A stretch of 60,748 bases of DNA from Actinomycetota bacterium. Lineage in GTDB: Bacteria; Actinomycetota; Humimicrobiia; Humimicrobiales; Humimicrobiaceae. Location of the stretch: the NCBI GenBank assembly GCA_028698215.1, contig JAQVDY010000010.1, positions 1-60,748 of the forward strand, in the 5' to 3' direction. The translations under genes and the position numbers were made by a program. Under the pieces are notes generated by a model, which was given only the letters and a program-made list of their open reading frames with translations, did not search any database and was not told the origin of the DNA. The first letter of the stretch is position 1; each line of letters opens with the position of its first letter. Below, piece by piece: positions 9,462-19,321 of this stretch.

Positions 9462-10141
9462 ATACGGTGCTCTCCCCTGGCTACAGTTAATAAATAAATT
9501 TTAGCAGCCCCTGCTTTTTTAGCCAGCCAGCAGACATGATTCAAAGTGCTGCCGGTAGTAAACACGTCATCTATCAGCAATAGATTGCGTCCGTAATACT
9601 TAAGGCAGTCCCTCACCTTATAGTCTCCTACCGGATTAAACTTACGGGTGCTGCTGTCCAGTTGTTTCTGCTCCTGGCCTTTCCTTATCTTCAGTAAGTT
9701 GTTAGCATAAGGTATTTTTAGCCTGCTTTCAAGATGAGAGCATATCATTTGGATATGGGAGCCCGGCACCCCATCCATTATCTCTATATCTTCCCCCCTG
9801 TAATGCTGGTTATAGCTAAGCTCAAGCCAGGAAGCCAAAAGACCTGACAAGAGGCTGATACCCTGCTGCTTATAACGGAAAATTACAGCTCTAATGGTAT
9901 CACCGTAATAGGCAAAGCTTCGGCTGCGGTAATAATAGAGGGATTGCTGGGAGCAAAAGCTGCAGACTTCCGGTGTATGGGGACAGCCGCATCGGGGACA
10001 AATATCTTCCCCTATAATCTCTATTTTCTGCCCGCAGTCTTGGCATAAGGGAGCAGTGGACACCCGGCCGCAAACACAGCAGGCAGGGGGTAGGATTAAA
10101 TCTTTTAATGCTTCCCCTAAATTTATCTGCCTTAAATTCAC
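9458..10141 (-). CDS. ComF family phosphoribosyltransferase-like protein
   Basis: ComFC-like protein of 227 residues. The N-terminus has several CxxC pairs (CCVCG, CQDCG, CPRCG, CSFC) forming zinc sites. The C-terminus has the PRTase-like fold with the PRPP loop LLIDDVFTTGSTL. Homologues take part in DNA uptake in competent bacteria, and many occur in species not known to be competent. No other competence gene is visible nearby, so the role here is open. It starts with GTG and overlaps csp by 4 nt. Confidence 0.9.
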   Translation of the reverse strand: MNLRQINLGEALKDLILPPACCVCGRVSTAPLCQDCGQKIEIIGEDICPRCGCPHTPEVCSFCSQQSLYYYRSRSFAYYGDTIRAVIFRYKQQGISLLSGLLASWLELSYNQHYRGEDIEIMDGVPGSHIQMICSHLESRLKIPYANNLLKIRKGQEQKQLDSSTRKFNPVGDYKVRDCLKYYGRNLLLIDDVFTTGSTLNHVCWLAKKAGAAKIYLLTVARGEHRI

Positions 10142-10148
10142 TGAATAA

Positions 10149-11291
10149 TTATTTTTCCTGCTGTTTTTTATTATTCAACTTATCAATATTTATGACCTCA
10201 TTGGACATTATCTTTACACTGGGATGTATAATTATCCCGTCTTCGATAACGCTTTTGGAGCCTATGACAGCCCGCTCCAGCACCGATACCTTATCCTTTA
10301 TTTTAGCATCATAACCAATAATAGCTCCAATCAAGGAAGAATCCTTGCCAATATAGCCGCTTCCCCATTTTATTCCCCGGTACAGCACTGCCCTCTGGTC
10401 CACTACCGTATTATCGCCCAAAATGATAGGCCCAAACAGCTTGGCTTCCTTCTTTATGGTACAGTTATTGCCAATACATACCGGAGGAATGATGATAACA
10501 TCTTCTTCTATCTTGCAATGCTTGCCGATCCATACCCCTTCTTTTATCTGTTTGCCCGGTATCTTTACCTTAACCTTTCCTTCCAGGGCATCAAAATTAC
10601 CCTGCTGGTATTCATCCAGGCTGCCCACATCATTCCAGTATTGGGAATGGGTATAGCCATAATAAGGGATGTCCTGTTCTAAAAGATGGGGAAATAGGTT
10701 CTTGCCAAAGTCGTAAAATTTACCCTGGGGCATATGCTCAAAAATATGGGGTTCAAAAAAGTAGATTCCGCTATTGGCCAGGTCTGATTTTGCTTCTCCG
10801 CTTAAAGGTTTTTCCTGGAAACCATAAATACGTTTTTCATCATCCAAAAGTACAACCCCGTACTGAGATGTATCTTCCACCCTGGTCAGCACCATGGTGC
10901 AGATTCCTCCTTTTTTCTGGTGAAACCCAGAAGCGCTGGTTAAATCTATGTCGGTCAGGGCATCCCCGCTGATTACTAAAAAAGGCTGCCCTTCAAAAAA
11001 GTCTTCCACATTTTTTACTCCCCCGGCAGTCCCCAGCAGCTCTTCCTCATAGGAATACACCAGGTTAACACCCCATCTGGAGCCGTCACCGAAATGGTCT
11101 TTGATGGCTTCAGGATACCAGTGGAGGTTGCACACTATATCCTTATAGCCATGGCTGGCCAGTAAGTCAATAATGTGTTCCATAACCGGCTTATTAACAA
11201 TAGGAGCCATAGGCTTGGAGATAAGGTCTGTAAGCGGCCTCAGCCTGGTTCCCAGACCAGCTGCCAGTACCATTGCTTTTTTCACTTTCAT
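10149..11291 (-). CDS. nucleotide-sugar pyrophosphorylase with left-handed beta-helix tail
   Basis: Transfers a nucleotidyl group to a sugar 1-phosphate. The N-terminal nucleotidyltransferase fold (VLAAGLGTRLRPLT, KPMAPIVNKP, SGDALTDID) spans about residues 1-235, and hexapeptide repeats follow at about 250-370. The architecture matches bacterial mannose-1-phosphate guanylyltransferase or glucose-1-phosphate nucleotidyltransferases; the base specificity cannot be read reliably. ATG 11291 is chosen over GTG 11303, which lies in the Shine-Dalgarno AGGAG itself. It is a paralogue of the gene at 17176-18291. It ends the sugar-activation block and abuts comF. Confidence 0.85.
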   Translation of the reverse strand: MKVKKAMVLAAGLGTRLRPLTDLISKPMAPIVNKPVMEHIIDLLASHGYKDIVCNLHWYPEAIKDHFGDGSRWGVNLVYSYEEELLGTAGGVKNVEDFFEGQPFLVISGDALTDIDLTSASGFHQKKGGICTMVLTRVEDTSQYGVVLLDDEKRIYGFQEKPLSGEAKSDLANSGIYFFEPHIFEHMPQGKFYDFGKNLFPHLLEQDIPYYGYTHSQYWNDVGSLDEYQQGNFDALEGKVKVKIPGKQIKEGVWIGKHCKIEEDVIIIPPVCIGNNCTIKKEAKLFGPIILGDNTVVDQRAVLYRGIKWGSGYIGKDSSLIGAIIGYDAKIKDKVSVLERAVIGSKSVIEDGIIIHPSVKIMSNEVINIDKLNNKKQQEK

Positions 11292-11305
11292 ATCTATACC
11301 CACTC

Positions 11306-12358
11306 CTATCCCAAGTTAGCAATATTTTTTTCATAAGGAGGATAAACAGTTCCTTTTTCCGTAATTATCCCGGTAATATTCTGATGGCTGGTTACATCAA
11401 AAGAAGGGTTTTTAACCTGTATATAGCCAGGGATTATCCTGGTGCCCAATACAGTCCTTACTTCTTCTTCATCCCTTTGCTCTATTGGTATTTGGCTGCC
11501 CTCCTCTATGCTGAAATCCACAGTAGACAAGGGAGCAGCAATAAAGAAGGGAAGATTATAGTAATGGGCCAGTACCGATAAGCCCAGGGTACCAATCTTG
11601 TTGGCGCTGTCACCGTTTTTAGCTACCCGGTCTGCCCCCACTACCACTGCATCCACCTGGCCCCTGGACATAAAATAGGCAGCCATATTATCGGTTATTA
11701 CCCAGTGGGGTATGCCATCCTGGTACAATTCCCAGGCAGTCAGCCGGGCTCCCTGAAGATACGGCCTGGTCTCATCTACCAGCACTTTCTCTATCATATC
11801 CGCCTCATGCAGGCTCCTGATGACTCCCAGTGCGGTTCCGTATCCGGCCGTAGCCAAGGCTCCAGCATTGCAATGAGTAAGTATGGATAATTTTGGTTTG
11901 CCCAGCTTGCTTAAAGCTTCCCGGCCATGCTGGCCTATGGCTTTGTTGATGCTAATATCTTCCTGCTCTATCTTTTTGGCTTCCTTTTCCAGTATCTGCT
12001 TAATGGAGTCAATGCTTTGTGCAATATTTTCATCTACCAGTTTTTCCATCCTGTCTAAGGCCCAGAACAGGTTCACTGCGGTAGGCCTGGATTTGGACAG
12101 CACATATACCCCTTCCCTTACAAGGGAAAGGAATTCATCCTTGCTGTCTCCCTCATACCTTTTGGCGGCCAGCAGCACTCCATAGGCAGCTGCCACTCCA
12201 ATAGCCGGAGCGCCCCTGATTACCATATCCTGGATGGCTTGGGCCGTGCTGTTGGCATCCTTGCATATTACATATTCTTGTGTAAAAGGAAGTTTTCTCT
12301 GGTCAATCATTTCCAGAGAATCGCCTTTCCAGATTAAGGTTAGGTTCCCAGCTCCCAT
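11306..12358 (-). CDS. mtnA: S-methyl-5-thioribose-1-phosphate isomerase (MtnA)
   Basis: Converts 5-methylthioribose 1-phosphate to the ribulose form in methionine salvage. Family members can also act on 5-deoxyribose 1-phosphate from radical SAM by-products. The 350-residue protein has the substrate-binding RGAPAIG motif near residue 50, the catalytic Cys in [15 protein letters not shown] and the Asp in [18 protein letters not shown]. Its start overlaps the end of ahcY by 19 nt, tying two SAM by-product recycling enzymes together. No mtnP, mtnK or aldolase is in the window. Confidence 0.95.
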   Translation of the reverse strand: MGAGNLTLIWKGDSLEMIDQRKLPFTQEYVICKDANSTAQAIQDMVIRGAPAIGVAAAYGVLLAAKRYEGDSKDEFLSLVREGVYVLSKSRPTAVNLFWALDRMEKLVDENIAQSIDSIKQILEKEAKKIEQEDISINKAIGQHGREALSKLGKPKLSILTHCNAGALATAGYGTALGVIRSLHEADMIEKVLVDETRPYLQGARLTAWELYQDGIPHWVITDNMAAYFMSRGQVDAVVVGADRVAKNGDSANKIGTLGLSVLAHYYNLPFFIAAPLSTVDFSIEEGSQIPIEQRDEEEVRTVLGTRIIPGYIQVKNPSFDVTSHQNITGIITEKGTVYPPYEKNIANLG

Positions 12359-13596
12359 GAATTTAAATACTCCTCCTGCTCGGGGGTAAGCTTGTCTATC
12401 ACTACTCCCATGGTTTGCAGTTTTATTTCAGCAATCCGGGCATCTATGGCTTCCGGCACCGGATATACTTTCTTTTTTAGATTATCGGCATTCTGGTAAA
12501 TATATTCTGCACTTAAAGCCTGGTTGGCAAAACTCATATCCATAACGCTGGCCGGATGGCCTTCTGCTGCTCCCAGATTTACCAGCCTGCCGTCTGCCAG
12601 CAAATATATCCTTCTGCCGTCATTCATCTTGTACTCGGTTACAAAAGGCCTTACCTCCCGGCTGGACTGGCTGTTTTGTTTTAAATAATTAATATCAATC
12701 TCCGCATCAAAATGGCCGGAATTAGCCACAATGGTACGGTCCTTGCAGTTAGCCAGTATGGGTTCACCTATTACATTCTTATTTCCGGTGACTGACAGGA
12801 ATACATCCCCCAGCTTAGCTGCCTGGGTATTGGTCATTACCTCAAATCCGTCCATTTTAGCTTCCAGGGCCTTAAGGGGATTGATCTCTAATACTACCAC
12901 CGAGGCACCCATGCCCCTGGCCCTCATAGCCACTCCCCTGCCGCACCAGCCGTAGCCTACCACCACAAATTTCTTGCCGGCCAGCAAAATATTGGTAGCC
13001 CTGAGTATGCCGTCTATGGTACTCTGCCCGGTACCATAACGGTTATCAAAAAAATGTTTGGTCTTGGCATCATTTACCGCCACTATGGGATAACCCAAAA
13101 CCCCTTTGGTTTCCATGCTTTTTAGCCTTATTACCCCGGTAGTGGTCTCTTCGGTGCCTCCCAGCATATGGTCCAGCAATTCCCTTCTTTTGCTGTGCAG
13201 GCAGGACACTACATCCGCACCGTCATCCATGGAAATGCGGGGCCTGGTATCGAGCACGCTGTTTATATGCCTGTAGTAAGTATCATTATCCTCACCTTTT
13301 ATGGCAAACACTGATATGCCATAATCCTTTACCAGGGAAGCAGCCACATCGTCCTGGGTGCTTAAGGGGTTAGAGGCACATAAAGCCACCTGGGCTCCTC
13401 CTGCTTTTAAGGTAATCATAAGGTTGGCGGTTTCGCTGGTCACGTGCAGGCAGGCTCCTAATGCCAGGCCTTCCAGGTTCTTGTTCTTGGCAAAATCTTC
13501 TCTAATGCCAGCCAGCACAGGCATATCCTGGCCAGCCCATTCAATCTTGTTTTTACCCTGGGCAGCCAGGTTTATATCTTTTACATCGTACTCCAT
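12340..13596 (-). CDS. ahcY: adenosylhomocysteinase
   Basis: NAD-dependent hydrolysis of S-adenosylhomocysteine to adenosine and homocysteine, relieving product inhibition of methyltransferases. The 418-residue protein has the family features SETANL, the NAD-binding [20 protein letters not shown] at about 210-230, and the catalytic region KRRELLDHM. The length matches the shorter bacterial/archaeal form. It overlaps mtnA, and upstream lies the sugar isomerase gene with a 17-nt gap. Confidence 0.97.
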   Translation of the reverse strand: MEYDVKDINLAAQGKNKIEWAGQDMPVLAGIREDFAKNKNLEGLALGACLHVTSETANLMITLKAGGAQVALCASNPLSTQDDVAASLVKDYGISVFAIKGEDNDTYYRHINSVLDTRPRISMDDGADVVSCLHSKRRELLDHMLGGTEETTTGVIRLKSMETKGVLGYPIVAVNDAKTKHFFDNRYGTGQSTIDGILRATNILLAGKKFVVVGYGWCGRGVAMRARGMGASVVVLEINPLKALEAKMDGFEVMTNTQAAKLGDVFLSVTGNKNVIGEPILANCKDRTIVANSGHFDAEIDINYLKQNSQSSREVRPFVTEYKMNDGRRIYLLADGRLVNLGAAEGHPASVMDMSFANQALSAEYIYQNADNLKKKVYPVPEAIDARIAEIKLQTMGVVIDKLTPEQEEYLNSWELGT

Positions 13597-13613
13597 TATC
13601 TTTCCTTTCTAAA

Positions 13614-14687
13614 TTAATCAAGCTTGGCAAGTTCTGCTTTTAGTTTTTCAATCTTTTCTACCGGGGTGGGATCTACCCCGTGGTAAAGGGCCAAATAAAC
13701 ACTGGCTATATCTCCAGTATACAGGGTAGATATGGCTTGGGCAAAACTGCTTTGGCCCTTAACCGGAATTTCTATTACCTTGCCCAAATTATTATCAATC
13801 AATTTTTTAGTAGCTTCTACCCTGGCCCTTATCCTGGGATGGCCTTCCGGACGGCTCAAAATTATAAGGGCAAAATCTTTGGTTAGCTTATCCAGCCTTT
13901 CCCAACCTACAGTTTCATTATGGTTCAGCTCCGGAAACTGGGCCCAGAAACAAGGTGTCTTGGCATTTTCATTTATCTCGCATTTCCAACGGTAAGCAAT
14001 AGGAGCCAAATAACCTTCCTGCCCATATACCAGGGGAAGACGGTCTCCTATATTCACCGCTACCTGCTTGGCAAAATTTTTACCAGTTTCCACCTTGCGG
14101 TTATATTGGCTGCTAAGTTTTTTTACTATTTCCAAACCTTCTTCTATATGGCTCTGCTTTACTGCTAACAGCCCCAGCTGTGCCAAAGCCAGGTAAGCAG
14201 GCATAAACAAATAACCAAAAGCTCCCCTGGGCTGTAAGCCTGCGGGAACAGTTATGGCTGATACGCTGTCATAATCTTGGACCAGCTGTTCCAATCTGCC
14301 CCCAGAAGTTATAAACAGCATGGTAGCCCCCATATCCATGGCCTGCTGCACGCAGGAAAGGGTTTCTTCAGTATTGCCGGAATAGCTGGAAGCCACTACC
14401 AGCCAATCCTTGGTAATAAACCGGGGCAGCCGGTAACCCTTTACTGAAACCATAGGGGCCTGGCTGCTGTCTGCGGCCAGTGCAGTAATGATATCTCCGC
14501 TGATGCCCGAGCCGCCCATTCCCGTAAATACCACTCCTGAATATTTTTTGCCCGATATCTTGCTTAAATCAGATTGGCCGGCGATTTCAACTCCCTGCTG
14601 CAGCTGTTGGTAGAAACCTTCTTCCACTGCCAGCATTCCCTGGGGGTCCAGCTCCCTCAATTTATCTAAATGGTCTAAATTATTCAT
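13614..14687 (-). CDS. bifunctional phosphoglucose/phosphomannose isomerase
   Basis: Interconverts fructose 6-phosphate with glucose and mannose 6-phosphates, feeding mannose 6-phosphate to the GDP-mannose route. The 357-residue protein has two SIS domains: the first has FTGMGGSGISGDI and SYSGNTEETLSC (about 50-130), the second a characteristic ELNHNETVGW. It resembles the archaeal/actinobacterial PGI/PMI family rather than classical PGI. Downstream of the mutase gene by 39 nt on the same strand. Confidence 0.92.
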   Translation of the reverse strand: MNNLDHLDKLRELDPQGMLAVEEGFYQQLQQGVEIAGQSDLSKISGKKYSGVVFTGMGGSGISGDIITALAADSSQAPMVSVKGYRLPRFITKDWLVVASSYSGNTEETLSCVQQAMDMGATMLFITSGGRLEQLVQDYDSVSAITVPAGLQPRGAFGYLFMPAYLALAQLGLLAVKQSHIEEGLEIVKKLSSQYNRKVETGKNFAKQVAVNIGDRLPLVYGQEGYLAPIAYRWKCEINENAKTPCFWAQFPELNHNETVGWERLDKLTKDFALIILSRPEGHPRIRARVEATKKLIDNNLGKVIEIPVKGQSSFAQAISTLYTGDIASVYLALYHGVDPTPVEKIEKLKAELAKLD

Positions 14688-14726
14688 AAAAATAATACTC
14701 CTGCCTACTGTTAATACTACAAATTT

Positions 14727-16178
14727 TTAGCCTAATATGCCATCAATAACTTTTTTACCAGCTTGCAGCAAGCCCGCTAGTTTTTCATCTTGGCTGCTTT
14801 CAGCATAAATCCTTACCACTGCTTCGGTGCCCGAGGGCCTTATCATCAGCCAGCTTCCATCCTGGGTTACATATTTATAGCCGTCTATGGTAATAGTCTC
14901 TGCTATTCCCAGTTTTTCTATATCTGGGGGGATGCTGCTTGCCAGCAGCTTCCCCAGTTTATTTTTCTGGCCAACAGTTACTTCCAGGTCTACCCGGTCA
15001 TAGACAAATCCCCCAAACTGGCTGTATATGTCTTCCAAAATTTGCCCTATGGTTTTTTGCTTCAAAGCGCAAATTTCCATTAATTTCAAGCCCATCAACA
15101 TGCCGTCTCTTTCCGGAATATTGCCATAACACCACAAGCCTCCGCTTTCTTCTCCCCCCATAATGACATCGCCTTCCAATATCTTTTCTCCAATGTACTT
15201 AAACCCTATAGGGGTAACTTCCAAATCCAGGCCATAGTGGCGGCATATGCGGTCAATGATAGAGGAAGTGGATACGGTTTTAATTACCCTCCCCCTTAAC
15301 TTGCGGTCAGCAGCCAGATGATTTAAAACCACTGCAAATATATGGTGGCTGCTGACATAGCTGCCATCTCCAGCCAAAGCTCCAATGCGGTCTGCATCTC
15401 CATCCAGGCATACCGCCATATCCAGCTGATGGGCCTTAAGGTATTGCCGGGCTTGGTTAAGGTTTTCCCCTATGGGCTCAGGAGCCAGGCCTCCGAAAGC
15501 AGGATTGACCTCAGAGTGAATTTCTTCTACTCTCCCTGGAACCAGGCTGGCAACCATTTTACGATAAATATTCTGCCCTGCCCCGTACATTGGATCCAGG
15601 AGCAAGCTAAAATTATATTTACCCACTTCACCGGTATCTATAAGGCTGAATATATGGTCCTGGTAGGGTGAGATAAAATCTACCTTATTAATATGCTGGT
15701 CTCCATGTTGGCTATCCGGAGGTATGCAGCGGTAAAAAAGGCCATCTGCTATGCCCCGGTTTACCCTGGTTTCAATCTTATCAATTATTTCCATGGTAGC
15801 TGACCCTCCATAAGGCCCCTTTACCTTATAGCCGTTATAGGGGTAGGGATTATGGCTGGCCGTAATCATTATGCCCAGGTCGGCACCATGGTTTACCACT
15901 GCATGGGACAGCACCGGGGTGGGTACCGGGCCATCAGATATAAAAGTATCTACCTTATTGGCAGCAAATACAGCAGCTGCCATGAGGGCAAAACGGTCGG
16001 ATAGGAACCGGGTGTCATACCCAATTACCACCTTGCGCTGATGGCTATCACCCCCGGCCTTATGCTCCAAGTATTCACATACTCCCTGGGTCACTACTTT
16101 AACATTTTCAAAGGTAAACTGATCAGCTATTATTCCTCTCCAACCGTCAGTACCAAACTGGATGTTTCTTTCTGTCAT
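14727..16178 (-). CDS. phosphohexomutase (phosphoglucomutase/phosphomannomutase)
   Basis: Moves phosphate between C6 and C1 of hexose phosphates. The 483-residue alpha-D-phosphohexomutase starts with FGTDGWRGIIAD, has the phosphoserine loop ITASHNPYPYNGYK, the metal loop CLDGDADRIGAL, the sugar-binding loop GGEESGGLW and the phosphate-binding RPSGTEAVVRIY. Glucose versus mannose preference is not decidable by eye; neighbouring gmd and rmd favour a mannose role. It follows gmd with a 9-nt gap. Confidence 0.93.
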   Translation of the reverse strand: MTERNIQFGTDGWRGIIADQFTFENVKVVTQGVCEYLEHKAGGDSHQRKVVIGYDTRFLSDRFALMAAAVFAANKVDTFISDGPVPTPVLSHAVVNHGADLGIMITASHNPYPYNGYKVKGPYGGSATMEIIDKIETRVNRGIADGLFYRCIPPDSQHGDQHINKVDFISPYQDHIFSLIDTGEVGKYNFSLLLDPMYGAGQNIYRKMVASLVPGRVEEIHSEVNPAFGGLAPEPIGENLNQARQYLKAHQLDMAVCLDGDADRIGALAGDGSYVSSHHIFAVVLNHLAADRKLRGRVIKTVSTSSIIDRICRHYGLDLEVTPIGFKYIGEKILEGDVIMGGEESGGLWCYGNIPERDGMLMGLKLMEICALKQKTIGQILEDIYSQFGGFVYDRVDLEVTVGQKNKLGKLLASSIPPDIEKLGIAETITIDGYKYVTQDGSWLMIRPSGTEAVVRIYAESSQDEKLAGLLQAGKKVIDGILG

Positions 16179-16187
16179 GGCTGCTTC

Positions 16188-17150
16188 CTAAACCTGTTTT
16201 TTTAAATAATTATAATCATACTCTACCATTATTTTAACCAGCTGCTCAAAATCCACCTTGGGCTTCCACCCTAATTCTTTCCTGGCCTTGGAGGAGTCAC
16301 CTACCAGCAGATCCACTTCGGCCGGGCGCAGGAACCGGGGATCAACTTTTACATATTTTTTCCAGTCCAGATCCAGACAGCTAAAAGAAGCCTCCACCCA
16401 TTCCTGCACACTATGGGTGTGGTCTGTAGATACTACATAATCACTGGGCTTGTCCTGCTGCAGCATAAGCCACATGGCCTCCACATAATCCTTAGCATAA
16501 CCCCAGTCCCGTTTGGACTCACGGTTGCCCAGGTAAAGGGCATCAGCCAAGCCCAGCTTAATCCTGGCCACTCCATCGGTAATTTTTTTAGTAACAAACT
16601 CCATCCCCCGGCGGGGAGACTCGTGATTAAACAGGATGCCACAGCAAGCAAACAGGTCGTAGCTTTCCCTGTAATTGACTGTAATATAATGTCCATAAGC
16701 CTTGGCTGCCCCATAAGGGCTGCGGGGGTAAAAGGGGGTATCCTCATTCTGGGGAACTTCCCTTACTTTGCCAAACATCTCTGAGCTGGAAGCCTGGTAA
16801 TATTTGATATCCCGGTTTAAGTTCCTAACCGCTTCCAGCATCCTGGTAACTCCCAGCCCCGTAAACTCGCCGGTAAGCACCGGCTGGTTCCAGGAGGTGG
16901 GTACAAAGGACATGGCCGCCAGGTTATAGATTTCATCCGGCTGGGCTTCTTTTATTGCATTAACAATAGAAAGCTGGTCCAGCAGGTCTCCCTGAACAAA
17001 CTTTATCTTGTCCTTGATATGCTCAATCCTGTACAGGTTCTCTACAGAAGACCTCCTTATCATGCCATAAACCTCATAGCCCTTTTCCAGCAAAATTTCT
17101 GCCAGATAAGAGCCGTCCTGGCCGGTTATGCCTGTAATCAATGCTCTCAC
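16188..17150 (-). CDS. gmd: GDP-mannose 4,6-dehydratase
   Basis: Converts GDP-D-mannose to GDP-4-keto-6-deoxy-D-mannose. The 320-residue short-chain dehydrogenase fold has [14 protein letters not shown] at the N-terminus, the GMD-typical MIRRSS, the [10 protein letters not shown] active-site Tyr/Lys and the [13 protein letters not shown] substrate region. It starts with GTG and lies 25 nt downstream of the nucleotidyltransferase gene. With the reductase at 18294 it completes a pathway to GDP-D-rhamnose. Confidence 0.97.
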   Translation of the reverse strand: MRALITGITGQDGSYLAEILLEKGYEVYGMIRRSSVENLYRIEHIKDKIKFVQGDLLDQLSIVNAIKEAQPDEIYNLAAMSFVPTSWNQPVLTGEFTGLGVTRMLEAVRNLNRDIKYYQASSSEMFGKVREVPQNEDTPFYPRSPYGAAKAYGHYITVNYRESYDLFACCGILFNHESPRRGMEFVTKKITDGVARIKLGLADALYLGNRESKRDWGYAKDYVEAMWLMLQQDKPSDYVVSTDHTHSVQEWVEASFSCLDLDWKKYVKVDPRFLRPAEVDLLVGDSSKARKELGWKPKVDFEQLVKIMVEYDYNYLKKQV

Positions 17151-17175
17151 TTTGCTCTCCTCTTTTCTTTACCCA

Positions 17176-18291
17176 TTAAAATTGTATTTGCCCTGACTGT
17201 ATCCTGGAGTTAATGCATATTTTTATTCCATTTTTTAACACGTTATTTTTGGCAATAATGCTATTGTCTCCAATCAGGGACACCCCTTCGATCCTTACAT
17301 TTTCATCTATTTTAACATTTTTAGATAGTATTGAATCCTTTATTATTGTATTTTTACCGATACGGCAGCTGTTAAACAGGACGCTTCCCGAAATTTCAGC
17401 CCCGCAGCTCAGGTAGCAGTTATCCCCAATAACCGTCAACGGCAGGATTTTAGCCCCTGGTTCAATGATAGTGCCATGCCCTACCACCACCGGCCCTGAA
17501 GTAAAATTAGAATCATCAAATTTTACCTTATCAGCTATATATATACCCCGCTTATATTCCTGGTAGGGAAAATCAAACTCAATCTTCTTATCCAGTATGT
17601 CATGATGGGCAGCCAGGTATTTCTGGGGAGTGCCTACATCCAGCCAGTAATCCTGGGAACGGTAGCCGTATATGCGGTAACCTTCAGCCAGGGCCTTGGG
17701 AAAAAGCCCCCTTTCAAAAGAGTAATTAATTCCTTCCGGCACCATGTCCATAACCTGGGGCTCAATAATATAGGTTCCGGCATTGATAAGGTCGGTAGTA
17801 ATCTCTTCTTCACTGGGTTTTTCCAAAAACTCGGCTACTTTTCCCTCCCCGTCTATAGGAACCAGCCCATAAGCGGAAGGGTCTTCCACCGGGGTCAGGG
17901 ATATGGTTATATCAGATTTTTTACTCTCGTGGTAATTAATCATTTCAGTAAGATTAAGGGAAGTAAGAATGTCCCCATTAAATACCATAAATTTTGAGCC
18001 ATCCAGATACTTCATAACATTCTTTACCGCCCCGCAGGTACCCAAAGGGCTTTCTTCTACCACATAGGTAATACTTACTCCCAGCCTAGAGCCATCGCCA
18101 AAATAATTCTTAAATGCCGAAGGCAGGTAGCCTGTGGAAAAAATTATTTCTTTTATACCATGCGATTTAAGCCAATTAATAAAATTATGCATAAAGGGAC
18201 GGTTTACCAAAGGAAGCATGGGCTTGGGGTTCAGGTAAGTAATGGGTCTTAGCCTGGTTCCCTTTCCTCCCACCAGTATTACTGCTTTCAC
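17176..18291 (-). CDS. mannose-1-phosphate guanylyltransferase-like nucleotidyltransferase with LbH tail
   Basis: Likely supplies GDP-mannose to the adjacent dehydratase. The 371-residue protein has VILVGGKGTRLRPIT, KPMLPLVNRP and FNGDILTSLN in an N-terminal nucleotidyltransferase domain, and hexapeptide repeats at about 250-365. It is a paralogue of the gene at 10149-11291, sharing the layout and many motifs. GTG start. The GMP specificity is inferred from position between gmd and rmd. Confidence 0.88.
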   Translation of the reverse strand: MKAVILVGGKGTRLRPITYLNPKPMLPLVNRPFMHNFINWLKSHGIKEIIFSTGYLPSAFKNYFGDGSRLGVSITYVVEESPLGTCGAVKNVMKYLDGSKFMVFNGDILTSLNLTEMINYHESKKSDITISLTPVEDPSAYGLVPIDGEGKVAEFLEKPSEEEITTDLINAGTYIIEPQVMDMVPEGINYSFERGLFPKALAEGYRIYGYRSQDYWLDVGTPQKYLAAHHDILDKKIEFDFPYQEYKRGIYIADKVKFDDSNFTSGPVVVGHGTIIEPGAKILPLTVIGDNCYLSCGAEISGSVLFNSCRIGKNTIIKDSILSKNVKIDENVRIEGVSLIGDNSIIAKNNVLKNGIKICINSRIQSGQIQF

Positions 18292-18293
18292 TT

Positions 18294-19244
18294 CTACCTC
18301 CTATTCTCCTGGTTTACTTTCTCTCTCCACCAGTTTAAGGTGTCGGAAAGAGAGGTTATTAAATCATATTGGGGCTGCCAGCCGGTGTCCTGCTTTAGTT
18401 TCCGGTTATCCCCGTATATGGACGGTATGTCTATCGGCCTGAATTTATTTGGGTCTATCTCTACCTTAATATCCTGCCGGGCGCTGCTTAAGCCTATTAG
18501 GATATTAAGTATTTCTGCTATTTTTATCTTCTGCCCGCTGCAAACATTATAGGGTTCTCCCTGCCTGCCCTGGGCCAGTATAACGCTATAGGCAGCGGCC
18601 ACATCCCTCACATCCAAAAAATCCCGGTAAGCCTCCAGGTTGCCTACCTTTATTACTGGATCTGCGCATCCTTGTTCAATACAGGCTATCTGCCTGGCAA
18701 AATCACTGCACACAAAACGGTCAGACTGTCCCGGCCCTATATGGTTAAAAGACCTGGTCACCAGCACCTGAAGCTGGTAGGCCTGGCTGTAGGTAAGAGC
18801 AAAAAAATCCAGGGCTGCTTTGCTGATTGCATAGGGGTTCTGGGGATTTAGCGGAAACTGCTCATCAATGGCCTGGTGACAGGGAGGCTGGCCGTACTCC
18901 TCCGCGGTGCATACCATCAGTACACGGGCACCAGGACTGAATTTTTTAACTGAATCCAGCAGGTTGATTCCCCCAAATACATTGGTCCTGAAAGTATCCA
19001 CCGGATTCTGCCAGGAATAGGAAACTGAAGCCTGGGCAGCCAGGTGGAATATCCCCTCCGGTTTAACCTGCTTTATGAGCTGGTCTACCTGTTGCTGTTT
19101 GGTCAGGTCAACACCCTGGATAGGGAAACCCAAACCATGATCCTGATTGATATCAATACCTACGATGCTGTGGTTCCGGGATAGAAGCAGCCGGGCCAGA
19201 TGCCTGCCTACAAATCCTGCTGCTCCGGTTATTATTATATTCAA
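18294..19244 (-). CDS. rmd: GDP-4-dehydro-6-deoxy-D-mannose reductase (GDP-D-rhamnose forming)
   Basis: Reduces the GMD product to GDP-D-rhamnose. The 316-residue extended SDR has IITGAAGFVGRHLA, the active-site YAISKAA, and the RMD-family block FNHIGPGQ followed by FARQIACIEQG and a DVRDV motif. It leads the gene string rmd, nucleotidyltransferase, gmd, mutase, PGI/PMI. It starts at TTG with AGGAG 9 nt upstream. An L-fucose synthase is less likely given the FNHIGPGQ block. Confidence 0.9.
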   Translation of the reverse strand: MNIIITGAAGFVGRHLARLLLSRNHSIVGIDINQDHGLGFPIQGVDLTKQQQVDQLIKQVKPEGIFHLAAQASVSYSWQNPVDTFRTNVFGGINLLDSVKKFSPGARVLMVCTAEEYGQPPCHQAIDEQFPLNPQNPYAISKAALDFFALTYSQAYQLQVLVTRSFNHIGPGQSDRFVCSDFARQIACIEQGCADPVIKVGNLEAYRDFLDVRDVAAAYSVILAQGRQGEPYNVCSGQKIKIAEILNILIGLSSARQDIKVEIDPNKFRPIDIPSIYGDNRKLKQDTGWQPQYDLITSLSDTLNWWREKVNQENRR

Positions 19245-19276
19245 AAGTATATACTCCTAAATCTGTAGCCTAAAAA

Positions 19277-19305
19277 TATATAAACCATTTTAATATAAAA
19301 TACAA
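19277..19305 (-). promoter_or_regulatory. candidate promoter upstream of rmd
   Basis: On the minus strand TTGTAT (19300-19305) and TATATA (19277-19282) are separated by 17 nt in the AT-rich 77-nt gap between the GT2 gene and rmd. It would drive the nucleotide-sugar operon. AT-rich context makes chance matches likely. Confidence 0.35.
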
Positions 19306-19321
19306 ACTATACAAACTAAAA

